A stretch of 64,000 nt of DNA from Nemophila menziesii (lineage: Eukaryota > Streptophyta > Magnoliopsida > Boraginales > Hydrophyllaceae): assembly GCA_029959085.1 (NCBI GenBank), contig JARWIR010000010.1:19489001-19553000 (forward strand), written 5' to 3'. The position numbers and the translations under genes were made by a program. Each line of letters opens with the position of its first letter. Positions within the stretch are counted from its first letter, which is position 1. The notes under the pieces are model-generated. The model was not told the origin of the DNA. It did not search any database and saw only the letters and a program-made list of their open reading frames with translations. Shown in pieces: positions 29,222-40,160 of this stretch.

Positions 29222-30635
29222 ACCTTTGTCGTCCCAACAAAGTAAAATTAAAAACAAAGGGTTAAGGTGAATGCAGAGATGCAGAAGCTAGTAAATACAC
29301 CCAAAGCAATACTTAAAATAAATCTCATATAGCAAACATTAGGAACTAATATACACATACACTAATCATGCAAAATCAAACACAAATAATATCAATCTTA
29401 AAATTAACTTCACAATGCTAGAAGGTTACACTTGTACTTATCTCAATATGATGGCTATAGGGTGTTCCTAGATCCTCACGCGCTTTGAACGCTCCACTTA
29501 GCATATTCCCTATTAACTTACCATGTATCTAGGAATCACGAGGAATTTATGGTTTTAGCGTAGGCTTAGGGATGGTGCGGTATGTATATTTGGTAAATTT
29601 GAAGTGAGCTTTTGGCTCTCTCCTCACATACCATCAACAACTGTCCACGAGCTTGAGTTTACACTCGAATAACGTTCTCACTCAACCTATTTGATGCGCT
29701 AATTTCGCATCCCCACGTTAACCCAATTAATACTAAGATGCTTCTCAGAAACTTCCTATTTGCCGGGTATTTTATTCATTCTTTTCTTTTTCTCTTTTTT
29801 TTGTACAGGAGCAAACCGGTTCCTAGTTTTGTGATAACCGGGTTCCCGGTTCTTACTGTATTGACTTTTTCATCTTTTTTTCAATCCCCGACAAAGGGTT
29901 ACAAATAATATCATCATCTGAAATTGTGCCTCAATACAAGTACCTATACTTCCCTCCCAAAATAATTTCCCAAAATATGGACCCACCACCCCAAACTCAA
30001 GCTCGAGACAGGTCTAAGGATCGTGCTTCAAGTGCGGGTCATTTGGAAATACCTAATAAACTAAGGGGATATGGGCTTATATCGTGGCGACAAAAGAAAA
30101 AGCTTTAAGGCTCAAAATTAGGCTAAGAAGGATATAATTAATACAAGGGATAGAAGGCTAAAAAGGTCTCAAATGGCTAACAAAGAACTGCCCCTATCAT
30201 TTTCCTAGTTTCATGGTTCGTCTCTAGTTCATACCTAAGTGGGTTCTGAACTAATTTAGATCTCACTTTCTACAAACCAAACATTTTCCTTAAGTACAAG
30301 TTTACTTCTTTTGCATTGTTCATTAATTCTTCCTATCCATTACCTATGTTTGCATGCAATTAAAGTGCGTTTTATACGAATTCCTAAAGTCCACTATTTA
30401 CTATCATAGATTTATCAAAAGCATGCTTAATGGGGACATTTAAGATCTTCTACAGTCAAATGCAACTCCTAATTAATTTTATTAAAAGCGATCAAAACAA
30501 ATAACACGTAAAAAGTGGGATGAGGCAATGAACCCCACCCCAAACTCAAAAATGAGTCATGTCCCCACGACTCGAAAAGACTCGATAAAGCAATAAACTA
30601 ATATACACTAAATGAGAAGGGATAGAAAACATATC
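29222..30635 (-). other. Internal non-coding DNA of gypsy G2, copy 1
   Basis: No supported coding frame. An ACCGGGTTCCCGGTT palindrome-rich patch lies at 29813-29855. Conserved blocks shared with G1 include CTCACATNCCATCAAC near 29620 and GTCCCCACGACTCGAAAAG near 30563. Confidence 0.55.
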
Positions 30636-32706
30636 TTAACCGACGCGAGGCTGGTTGTCGGTGTTGCGTCCAAGTAGAGAGTCCTTCGTAAGTAATCCAT
30701 ATGTGGTGTGTTGGGTGGTGCTCACCCCAAGTAGCATATTTCTAAGAAGGCCTAACTCTTTTGTAACATTTCCAAAAGTAGCAATCATCTTATCTTGATT
30801 CTCATTCAACACCCGAATTTCATTTTCCAATTCATTATCAGAATGGACCTTCTTCTTTGGTGGAGGAGCTCTGGGATTCTTCATCAGTTGGGTTGCGTCA
30901 TTATGGACGTTTTCAATGGAATTCAATGTCATTGCGTCTCCTTGTTCTGAAGGCTCAACCTCTTCGCTCCTACGCGGTACTTTTGCGTCTAGACACAAGG
31001 CAGTGGTGGTACATGGGAACTTAAGATTTTGCTGAACAGTTGGGATTTTCTCGAACTCCATGATAGTGTCATAAATCACACGAGCAACATCAATTTCTTG
31101 ATTTTCAATAATACACTTTATGAATATTACATGCTCCTTCTTCAATTCGGAGGTATGGGTAGGGTGAGCACGGTTCGGTTTGGCTCGGTTTTTTGCCGTA
31201 ACCGAAACCGAAACCGAATGATTCGGTTTTTAAAGGGGTCGGTACCGAACCGAATGATTTTCATCGGTTCGGTTTCATTGGTTTTCGGTTCGCTATATGT
31301 TCGGTTCGGTTTTTTTTTTTGGTTTTCGTATATGTTTAATTCGATAGTTGGATATATTTATTTTCTAGCAAATCCATAAATGAAGTGTTTGATTTTCATG
31401 TTATTGACCCATGTAGGAGGTTGCTTTTTTGAAACTAAAAAATTATATTGGTTTTAAACAAATAATATCAAACGAAAATTTATAAGATTTAATGTGTATG
31501 CTTTACCTTCAACATATATTAATAGACGAAGGATTTTTTAAAATATATCGACTAATGATTTATGTAAAAATATGTTGTATATTATAATATTTTTAGGGAT
31601 GATGCATGTCATATATGAACATTTTTGTTTTTAAAAATAAATCATTTTTCTATCCCATTGTCATAATCTTTTCAAGAATATAAATAAAATTCAAGAATGT
31701 TTTTAGTTTTTTTTTGGTTCGGTTTTTCGGTTCGGTTTAGCATAGAAAAACTGTACCAAACCGAACTTTTCGGTTTTTTGAAAATCTTATACCGAACCGA
31801 ACGGTTTTGTCGGTTTTCGGTTTTTTCGGTTCCATTTTTTCTGTTTTTTGGTTCGGTTCGGTTTTTCGGTTTTGTTTTGCTCACCCCTAGGTATGGGTAA
31901 TACCAAAGAAGGTAGGGATTATGAATCGTGACCATACCTTAGCACAAGGTAACAGATAGATACTATAAACTTGCCCATCATATCTCTCACCAGTTGGAAT
32001 AGGGCGTTTCCCATGAATTAAGACTTTGTCCCAAAGAGATTCCTACTCAAAAGATGGGTCATTAAATGTTTATAATATGGGCAAGGACCAGTAAAGTTTG
32101 GCAATTTCAAAGTCTTGCAAATTAGCTCAATTGAGAAGGGTAATATCTTTTTACGGACGATAATAGACTGTTTGTTCGAAAAGGCTACTCCTTCATAAAA
32201 GTCACGTACCAAGGTGAGGATAAAAATAAGGTTTCGCTGTCTCAATTCGGTCCACCCAAACTTATCACAAGCAATAGCATAACTCTTAAACTCGATGTTC
32301 ATAATATTAGAAGGGAATCCTTTTTCGACACCAAACTTCAAATAATTAATTCTGTCACGAACCTGATCAGACCAACTCATTGCTACTCTCTTTGGTTTCT
32401 AAGTTATAGCTTTTTTCGGGTAACTCTTAATTATGATACGTGTTCCTTAGGAATTTCCTTTTCAATTTCTCCTTCTTCATCAACCAAAGTAGGCTTAGCA
32501 GGAGTAGCCTTACTTGGGTTTTCGCTTCTCTTCATAGCAATCTTAACCTCTTCAATCTTGCGTTTAGAACCCGAATCTGGAATCTCAATGGCTCTCTCTT
32601 GTGTAGCACCATGATTGTACGAATTGTTGAGAGTATTGTGAAATGATGATGTAGCTGTTGAGTGAATATCTTTGAACGTGATTGAGTGTAACAAAGTTTC
32701 CATCAT
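30636..32706 (-). pseudogene. Gypsy G2 gag-like protein with Transposase_32-type region, interrupted
   Basis: Three minus-strand frames follow each other: 32706-32431 (charged start, KRKIEEVKIAMKRSENPS), 32380-32018 (SYAIACDKFGW, VRDFYEGVAF, LPFSIELICKTLKLP) and 31145-30636 (IIENQEIDVARVIYDTIMEF, then a Lys/Pro-rich tail). The middle and last blocks match the general pattern of the putative plant transposon domain common in Athila-like gag proteins. A frameshift near 32020 and the MITE at 31160-31889 separate the last two blocks. The paralogue (59408-60240) lacks the MITE but has its own breaks. Confidence 0.6.
31160..31889. mobile_element. hAT-type MITE rich in GGTTCGGTTT repeats, absent from copy 2
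   Basis: 730 bp with inverted ends TAGGGTGAGCA and TAGGGGTGAGCA, flanked by the perfect 8-bp duplication ggtatggg (31152-31159 and 31890-31897). Eight-base duplications are the hAT signature. The paralogous site at 59751-59760 has one ggtatggg and no insertion. Dozens of GGTTCGG/CCGAACC copies fill both subterminal regions (31175-31310 and 31700-31880), the kind of sites a hAT transposase could bind. No coding capacity. Confidence 0.95.
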
Positions 32707-33764
32707 AAAATGCTATGATTGTGGGATTTATTTGATACGCGATATATACGGAATTAGTTACACACAAATATTTATGGTCGTAATCTAATATGATCGTTGA
32801 ATGTGCATGCAAAAGTATGAATGGTAAAAGATTAATTTTTTGGATCTTTTGAGAAGAAAAAAATTCAGTAAACTTTATGGAAATGGATTATTGAATTTTT
32901 AAACTTAATTAACCAATATTTGTTCATTAAAATCTATGAATTATATAAACTCCAATACAATCTTTTAAAATTTAAATTAAATACATCCCTCTTAATATAT
33001 ATATTACTCTACTTTCCATAATCTTTATTTACATATTCTCTTGCCTTTCCAAATTTTCAAATTTAGTAAATACAAAGTTCAGTAAATAGTTTGTTATCAG
33101 TGAAAATTTAGTAACCTGTTATTAACATTTAACACTACTCTACTTCCCATAGACTTTCCGAATTTCCAAATCTAGTAAATATAAATTGCAGTACAAATTA
33201 CTGAAGTTTTAGTAACGTGTAACACTACTCTACTTTCCATCTATAATATTTACTTCCAAATTCTCTTGCCTTTCTGAATTTACAATTGCAGGCAAAGAAA
33301 CAACTAACATTCTAAAAAACCCCTTAAAGATCTGCAAAAAATTGGATGGTCATCTTTTCAAATTTTACAGCATAGCCTTACGTATAGGATGATTAACGCA
33401 TTATCTTTATAATACATAATATAGGTTCATGACAGAACATGCCATCAATTTGCTATTTTCGTGTAGCACATAACATAAGGACTAACAACGCAATTAATAA
33501 AAAAAGATATGAAATTAAAATAGACATAAACCATAGGGTATTAATTAATGCACTGCAAATAAATATGCTGAGATATGATTATGAACAAATCTGCAAAACT
33601 GCAAATCTGCCTATCAAATTCTCTATAGGTAACAGAAAGTAAGAAAGCTGGATTCAAATTATTCGGGATTAATATAAAATCCCACCAGGACAGCTATGAG
33701 AATGAAAACGCAAAGACTAAAATAACCTTAGTATATGAAAAATATTGTACTTTACTTTACATTT
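32707..33764. other. Region between G2 and the E2 gene, with degenerate tandem repeats
   Basis: AT-rich. Three diverged copies of a roughly 120-bp unit (CTCTACTTNCCAT...CTTGCCTTTC...AATTT...AGTAAATA) lie at about 33005-33270. The part from about 33230 is shared with 48055-48500, the 3' flank of the second E2 copy. No gene seen. Confidence 0.6.
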
Positions 33765-34685
33765 TCATTTTTTCCCAGTAACACAACATTTAAATGCTTC
33801 TTTAAGCTTTCCCAATGGTCCTTTACGATTAGGCTTGTCTTCACCTTCCTTGCTTGCACTTTCCTCGATTTCAGGCATAGAAACACCTATATTTTCAAAA
33901 GCACGTACAAGATCTGCATGAACTCTTACTAAGTCAGACTTAAAGGTGTTGGACGTCTTAATACGCCTTGAAGAAGATGAGCCATCCCCATTATATTTTC
34001 CAACTAAACAATCACCATTTTCGTACGCTTTAATAGCTGCCAATATAGTTGATCCTTTCATACGAAAATGTTCAATAACCAACTTATCAAAATACGGGGT
34101 TTCAGCTTGAATATTATAAATCATAGTCCTAACAGATTTAATAAAAGTTTCCTCGTTATAAGCATTGGATTTCTTTGAGATTTTACTGGCACTGTCACCT
34201 ATAGAATCGTAAGTAGGCTCGTTGTAGAAAGGCTCAGCGTTCAGAACCAATCCTTGAAGGGAAACTAAAACTTGAAGAATTGTAGAAGAATTAGGAATCC
34301 ATCCTTCTGATTCTTTACCTTCCCAAGTCCCAATGAGGCTCAAACAAACCTTCCCCTTTTCATAAAGATTGGGATTTATACGAAGACCACGAGACAGATA
34401 GAAAACGTTTGGTGGACTTTGAGGGTAATCTGGAGGGAAAAGAACGTCAAAGAAGAAAAGACCATCGTGATATGGAGTACCTGGTGCACCAACAATCACA
34501 GCGCTTAGCAAATCCATTCTTGTTTCGAACACTCGTACGTAGATTGAATCTGGAAGATTTTTCTCAAGTATCTTCCATTCTTTGGTGATGTATCTGCTGC
34601 ATTCAGATGAAATTGGTTGCCCGAATTCTAGATATGTATGACCCGTTACATCATCACTTACAATGTCAAAATTCTTGAACTCCAT
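33765..34685 (-). CDS. Ubiquitin-conjugating enzyme E2, PHO2/UBC23-26-like group, intact
   Basis: 306 residues, one exon. The N-terminal 25 residues are followed by a UBC fold: KEWKILEKNLPDSIYVRV, then IVGAPGTPYHDGLFFFD, then FPPDYPQSPP. The active-site Cys is C114 in KVCLSLIGTW, and ILQVLVSLQGLVL follows. This pattern matches the plant E2 group that includes UBC24/PHO2 and its short relatives, though this protein lacks the long N-terminal extension of PHO2. It would accept ubiquitin from E1 as a thioester on C114. The C-terminus ends in a basic segment with paired Cys (FKCCVTGKK), which could be lipidated. The ATG at 34685 is chosen because MEFK is also the start in the paralogue; a frame of 15 more codons upstream is not shared. 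It is the one ordinary host-type gene here that I trust as functional. Confidence 0.85.
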   Translation of the reverse strand: MEFKNFDIVSDDVTGHTYLEFGQPISSECSRYITKEWKILEKNLPDSIYVRVFETRMDLLSAVIVGAPGTPYHDGLFFFDVLFPPDYPQSPPNVFYLSRGLRINPNLYEKGKVCLSLIGTWEGKESEGWIPNSSTILQVLVSLQGLVLNAEPFYNEPTYDSIGDSASKISKKSNAYNEETFIKSVRTMIYNIQAETPYFDKLVIEHFRMKGSTILAAIKAYENGDCLVGKYNGDGSSSSRRIKTSNTFKSDLVRVHADLVRAFENIGVSMPEIEESASKEGEDKPNRKGPLGKLKEAFKCCVTGKK

Positions 34686-34842
34686 TGAAGCACAAATCTT
34701 GAACAGAATTTGTTTTAGCCTGAATATCAATTGATTTAGTTAGATAAATATGTAGAATTAGAAATAAAATGATGAAAGAGTTTCGAGCTCCAAAAAAGAG
34801 AGAAACAGATATCAGAAACTAATAAATGATTTATCTATAACT

Positions 34843-34869
34843 GGGGGGGGGGGGGGGGGGGGGGTGGGG
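34843..34869. repeat. Poly-G tract (22 G, T, 4 G) upstream of the E2 gene
   Basis: An uninterrupted G run about 160 bp upstream of the E2 start codon. It could form a G-quadruplex on one strand. Its length is likely to vary and may be an assembly estimate. Confidence 0.9.
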
Positions 34870-35181
34870 TGCAAGATGATACCAAATGCGAGTATGCTAG
34901 ATATCAGAAAGGTGATATAAATTATATGAGATATAACGTTTTTCATTATTTCGTGCTTCATTTGACAATGATAAATGTGGCCACGGTGTTTTTACCTATT
35001 CGTTGAGATGATGATATTCATCAGGTTTTGAGAGTGAATTATATCTAGTTGGTTTTGTTTTAGTTTTTTCTTCTATTAATAATAAATAGAGGATTCAAAT
35101 TACCTCTAAGGCTCTAACAACAAAAATAATGTTTAATTCGTTTGCCAGATTCTTAGGAGAAAGTTATATATCCACAATCCT
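34870..35181. other. Upstream flank of the E2 gene, shared with 49550-49840
   Basis: Conserved blocks such as CACGGTGTTTTTAC and AGTTGGTTTTGTTTT recur at 49637 and 49710. No gene seen. Confidence 0.6.
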
Positions 35182-35664
35182 TAGGGATAGAGCCAGGATT
35201 TTTTGGTAGTGGAACAAGGGGGTTCATGGCCGACGTCCCGAAAATAAAAATTTAGACTTATTTGCATTATCGGACTATATATTATAAAAAAAATTATGAA
35301 ATAAAACTTTATATTATATAAAACTGCATTATAAGTCTTAAAATAATTTTTTTAATTGATTATTTATTATTTAAATACAAAATAACATGTTTATTGAAAA
35401 AATAATATAACTATAAGTCTACTAAAATAAATTTTGAAAATCGAAGAATTATATAAAGATTCTGAAAATTTAGGGAGTTCAAATGAATGGTTTGAAAATT
35501 TAAAGGGGGTCAAAAGAATATTTAAAAAAAAATTAAAGATAAAATACCATATAACTGCATTTATTTATTTTTTTACAAAGGAAATATTTTTTTTTATAAA
35601 GGAATTTTCTTTTTCAAATAACCGAGAGCCATGGCCCCTTACTCTTCACGTGGCTCCGCCACTG
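35182..35664. mobile_element. hAT-like MITE, absent from the second E2 copy
   Basis: 483 bp with inverted ends (TAGGGATAGAGCCAGG, and CAGTGGCGGAGCCACG read from the other side). The flanking 8-bp duplication is imperfect (acaatcct at 35174, acaattag at 35665), which fits an old insertion. The paralogous DNA near 49840 runs straight through without it. Confidence 0.75.
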
Positions 35665-35779
35665 ACAATTAGAATTGACAGATATATACCTAAATCGAAT
35701 TTTGGTAACATTATTTGGCCTGGACAATTAAATTTAACATTATATTACTCATGGATTTAGTTTGGCTAAATCGAGATTG

Positions 35780-36866
35780 ACATGTACTATATACGTAAGA
35801 ATTTGTAAAATAATAAAAGTCTTTCATTTACTTAGATCTACCCTTAATCCTCCCTCCTATCTGTAATACAAGGATAAACGATAATCAATCGATTGATTAA
35901 ATTAATCAATCACAATTCAATATAAGGTAAAAAGTAACATATCAATATCAATCTCAATTAAACAAATTTTCACCTAATTACAATAAAATGCTCAAATAAT
36001 ATAACTAAGATTTCATCAATTCTCAAACTCAATCAAGGATTTAGCTCATACTTTTAGGAAAATAAAACAAAAGAAAATAAGCTAGCATAAATAGCAAAAC
36101 TAAATAAAGAGAAGAAGGAAATTACGATATTTTAAGTGAAAAGGATGAACTTGAATGTTTGAAGATTTGAAGATGAAGTTGAATGTTTTGAAACTTCCCC
36201 AATCTTCTTTCTTCAAGCTTTTGCTTCCTTATGATTTTGTGTTATAAGTTGTATTTGAAAATTGAAGGAAAACGAATTTTTATACCTCTCAAAATCGTGA
36301 CCCTTAATAGATGGGTTTGCTCCATGGATAAAGTACAATTTTTTGGCTCATTCATGTTTTTAGGCATGTGTGTCACTTTTGGGCCACTAAAACGATCATA
36401 ACTCGACCTTTCGAATTTCAAATCACACTTAGTTTTTTGTCCACATGTTTGTCTTTCCGAGAGCTTTCGAACGGTCTATAAATCAGCTCCAAAATCTTCT
36501 CGGGTCATCTTAGGCGTCAATTCAAAGATTTCAGCCTAATATTAACCCTTTTTTCTTGAGCATTAAGTTAACTGTTGACTTTCCAGGTTACTTTTTGTTC
36601 TCTTTTCACTTCCTTTGAGGGTTATCTTCACTTTTCCGAGTCCTTAATTAATCTATTAGTTCTTGGATCCCATGTGTTCTTATGAGTTTCACATATAAAG
36701 TACAAAATATCTCAAAATGCTCCAAAAACACGAGAATCATTAACATTATCTTAACACTCGAAATATATCAAATAAAGGGACAAGTTGCCAACTTTAGACT
36801 CAAACCCCCTTCCCCAAAAAAAAACTCTCAAACTATTATATATAATGCCAAAAGGCGAGACATCAA
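35780..36866 (-). mobile_element. LTR-like fragment, gypsy-related
   Basis: The right end reads GCGAGACATCA followed by AGATCC, the same boundary pattern as the G1 and G2 LTR starts (TGATGTCTC on the minus strand). Blocks such as TTTCACATATAAAGTAC and CCGAGTCCTTAATTAATC are compatible with an LTR. The left limit is uncertain, no target duplication was found, and identity with G1 or G2 is weak. Confidence 0.4.
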
Positions 36867-37278
36867 GATCCTCTTGAAAAACATCATTGTTTGTTGTTTG
36901 GTGCGTATTTCTAAGGTATATTGTACTAATGTTATAATTTAGTTGTGGGTTGAATTTTTATTTTTAATTATGGTTTGATTTTTTATTTTTGTTTCACATA
37001 GCTTTCAAAAAATCTTTAATTTAATTGTAAAATTTTATGGTTTGTTAAAGTTTTAGTAATGATTTGCGTTTCAGTCCTTTTTAGTTTTGAAAATAGTTTA
37101 AATTGATGTCTAAAAAATCTATTTTTTGCATTTTGGTATAAAAATCACTAAATCAGTGTTCTGTACTTTTTATAATAATCTATTTCGAAAATGGGTTAAT
37201 TAAGTAATTGTAAAATTTTATAGTTTGTTTAAAATATGTTACTTGTTAAAATTTTGGTAATAATTTTCATTTTAGTTC
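36867..37278. other. AT-rich intergenic DNA, no gene seen
   Basis: Contains loosely repeated GTTTGTTAAAGTTTTAGTAATGATT-like stretches (about 37040 and 37220-37275). No supported feature. Confidence 0.4.
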
Positions 37279-37764
37279 GAGTAAATATATCCACTACCCC
37301 CTAAACTATGACTGAATTGACGTTTTGCCCCCTACTGTATTTTTTGGTACTGCATTTCCCTTAACTTTTATTTTCGTGACCAGATGCCCCTTAAGTTTCA
37401 TTTTCGTGACTGGATCCCCCTTAAGGTTCATTTTCGTGACTGGATGCCCCTTAAGATTCATTTTCGTAACTCTGGGGAGATTAAAAGGCGCCTATTTCGT
37501 TATGTAGTAAGTGGATGCTTCTTAACATATGGCCATTTAAATATAAAAAACAACTATGTTAAATATCACGAAAGGGGCATCCAGAAAGACGCGTCCAGTA
37601 TGGGGGGTCTGTATGCATTTTCGTGATATTTAAATGGCGTCTATTTCGTTAAGGGGCATCCAGTCACGGAAGTGAAATTTAAGGGGCATCTCGTCACAAA
37701 AAATCCAGTGGGGGGCTAACTGTCAAAACGGATATACTTCAGGGGGTAGTAGAGGCATTTACTC
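37279..37764. mobile_element. Mutator-type MITE with internal 30-bp repeats
   Basis: 486 bp flanked by the perfect 9-bp duplication ttttagttc (37270-37278 and 37765-37773). The ends are inverted (GAGTAAAT...TACTACCCCCT). Inside both arms lie tandem copies of a roughly 30-bp unit (CTGGATGCCCCTTAAGTTTC plus ATTTTCGTGA), about four on the left (37345-37475) and at least two inverted on the right (37645-37700). The unit resembles a target of repeated internal duplication. No protein is supported. Confidence 0.9.
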
Positions 37765-37979
37765 TTTTAGTTCCCATTAGTTTTGAAAATTTATTTAATA
37801 AATGTGTTAGGAGATAACGAGTCCAGAAAAAGAGCAGATATGTTAGGAGATAAAGGTTTTGTGTTATTGGATCCTAAGAAGCTAGAATTATTATGGATAA
37901 AGTTCTTGAGACCGAGAGAAGTTGGTCGGTTGAATAAGAAAAACAAGAAGAGACCTTAGAATCTCTAAGGCTCAAGGAG

Positions 37980-39110
37980 TTAAACCAACAACTTGAGGAA
38001 TTACGAGAACAAGCACGAACAACAGCTTAGGTGAATCTAGTACCTACTTTACCTTTATGTCCAGGTTGTGGAGCACGAAACCATTCGTGGGAGAATTGCA
38101 TGAATAATATAGCCCCAATTTCCTTCGTACCTCATCAGAGAAACCATTATTATAATGGTTATTATCATCCTCAAGGAAGTTACGCTAATTATCAGCCCCC
38201 ACAAAATCAAAATTGGGTCGGAAATCAAGAGACTTATTATCAACCTCGACCTCAATCTTACCATCCACCACAACCTATCTATCAAGAAGCGCCGATTTAC
38301 AAAGAAATCTATCAAGAAGCGCCAGTTTATAAAGAAGCTTATCAAGAACCACCTCAACATCCAATGCAACAAGCTACACGAAACCAACCTTCGAGTTTGA
38401 ATTCAAGTATGGATTTAATGATGAAAGTAGTTGAAGAAGATATGAAGATGAGCTAACAAAGAATCCAAACCCAGTCCAAGGTAATTAAGAACCTTGAGCA
38501 CACAATATCACGAATGGCGAGTGCAATGCAAAATAGTCCAAAAGGGCAACTCCCAAGTGATATTGTTGCTCCTGAAGATCATGCTTGTCATGCAGTTGAA
38601 CTGAGAAGTGGAAAACAATTACCTCCACCTAGAATAGAACCAGAACCAACCTCTATTCCTGAAAACGTGGTTGAAAAGACAGCTAAAGACAAGGTTGAAG
38701 AGGTAATTGAACAGACGAGTGTCCCAGAGAAGACACCAGAAAAGAAAAAGAGTCCAGTGGTAACCAACACACGTCCTCCTCCACCATTCTTGTCACGTGT
38801 CAGAAATCAGATCAATGAAAAAGAATTCAAGAAGTTCCTTGACAAGGTGAACGAGTTAAAGATCAACATACCGTTTGTAGAAGCTCTCACAAGAATAACA
38901 AAACATCGTAAGTTCATGAAGTACATTCTTTCTAACAAACGAGAGACGAAAGGATTGCCAGAGGAGTGTAATACTACAAATGAAATAGAGTTACCACCAG
39001 ACAAACCTACACCCCAGAACTTATGGGTGAACCCATCCATTGCTACAAAGAATAGATCTGAAAAGTCCATGGGAGTTAGAGGCAAGGGATTTAAATTTCG
39101 TCATTCTTAA
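37980..39110 (+). pseudogene. Gag-like protein of gypsy G1, copy 2, with nonsense codon
   Basis: Homologous over its length to the intact frame at 10466-11575, with the zinc knuckle CPGCGARNHSWENC, the Tyr/Gln/Pro-rich stretch and the C-terminal KEFKKFLDKVNELKINIPF. A TAA at about 38454-38456 stands where copy 1 has a Gln codon, and the frame continues open to 39110. The Tyr/Gln-rich stretch carries an extra YKEIYQEAP repeat. The start of copy 1 is not clearly preserved. Confidence 0.65.
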
Positions 39111-39339
39111 TCGAGGTTACACGTCTAACTTCAAAAGACGTTAAACAAAAGTGCTATACGGGAGACAACACGTAGTTTCTTTTATGTTATTAAGTTTTTA
39201 GGTTTTAATTCATGTTTAGTTTAGTTATTTTTAGTTGATATTGCATATTTGAGAAAGGTATAAGTGTTGTTGATGTTTAGGTATTAAAGAAATCGAATTT
39301 GGGAGGAAAAACAGATTTCTTTGGAAGTGTTCTGACCTG
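39111..39339 (+). other. Internal non-coding DNA of G1 copy 2
   Basis: Corresponds to 10465-10250 on the other strand. No frame supported. Confidence 0.5.
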
Positions 39340-39575
39340 CCACCGGTATACCGGGCCTTACCAGCGGTATACCGCAGGTCAAAACACGAGCCCACGGGTA
39401 CTAGTCACATGTTCTATGCCGAGAGGAAAAATTTTGAAAGCAAGCAGCTCCGGTATACCGGGCCATATCTCAGGTATACCAGACCGATCAAAACCCGAGC
39501 CCACGGGTTCGCAACACGGGTTTTTTTGACGAAGCATGAACCTGGAAGAACAGTAGTTCCGGTATACCGCCCGAC
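39340..39575. repeat. Palindrome-rich block of gypsy G1, copy 2
   Basis: Five CGGTATACC-type palindromes (about 39343, 39364, 39450, 39473 and 39558) alternate with GAGCCCACGGGT blocks (39387 and 39498). It corresponds to 9810-10040. Confidence 0.75.
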
Positions 39576-40160
39576 CCCGCTGGAGAGAGAAAATTTTCAC
39601 ATTTTTCAGGTTATAAGGGAGAGGAGGTTGCTCTATTACGAATTTTTCAATCCTTAAGCTTCTCCTTCTTCCCCAAACCTCTCCCAACTCCATTGAAGCT
39701 TCATTAAACCTTCCCTAATCATCAAAACACTACCCTATCACCATAAAAACACATCCAATTCGTTCTACACATCATTACAAGGAAGATTCAACCACTCATA
39801 TCATACCAAAACACATTGAATCCAAGAATCAAAAGCTTAAATTTCAGAAATTCTTCCTACAATGTCTTAAATCCATACCAATCCATGAAGAATCCATCTT
39901 ACCCATATAGAGAATCATCAACAAATCACCTTTCCTAACCCAAGTAAAGATTGTTCAACCAATAATCAAGAGTTTCAAATTTCAAAGAGTGGTTAAAGCT
40001 TTGAGTTGGGGGTCAATTGAGATGATTAAGAAAACATAAACATTATCTACTGTAAGGGAGATGAAGAAAAGCAAATTATTGGATTTTATTGAGAAGAAAT
40101 CAAGTAAGAAAAGTTCTAGTTACATACAAAGGGTAAAACAAGTCAAGAGAAGAGAGGTCA
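39576..40160 (+). other. Internal non-coding DNA of G1 copy 2
   Basis: CT/CA-rich, collinear with 9240-9760 in copy 1. Short frames only. Confidence 0.45.

Larger units (their letters stand above)
21926..32480. repeat. Segmental duplication, segment B copy 1
   Basis: Collinear with 52139-60360 except for two insertions found only here: the solo LTR 25589-27163 and the MITE 31160-31889. Collinearity is lost at about 32480 because copy 2 is interrupted there by a CACTA element. Confidence 0.9.
27645..32860 (-). mobile_element. Gypsy family G2 element, 3' LTR plus gag-like region, 5' end lost, copy 1
   Basis: The minus-strand order is a gag-like/Transposase_32-type coding region (32706-30636), about 1.4 kb of non-coding DNA, a purine-rich tract and the 3' LTR (29206-27645). 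There is no reverse transcriptase and no 5' LTR, so the element is non-autonomous and truncated. The duplicated copy (56237-60360) has the same insertion point in the Ptta-like locus, so insertion predates the segmental duplication. Internal motifs are shared with G1 (for example TTTTGGCTCTCTCCTCACAT), so G1 and G2 are related families. Confidence 0.8.

Noticed and set aside
37325..37626. Frames with repeated FIFVTGCPLR
   Set aside because: Product of the 30-bp repeats in a MITE.
39299..39657. Frames with RYTG repeats in G1
   Set aside because: Product of the palindrome array; interrupted differently in the two copies.
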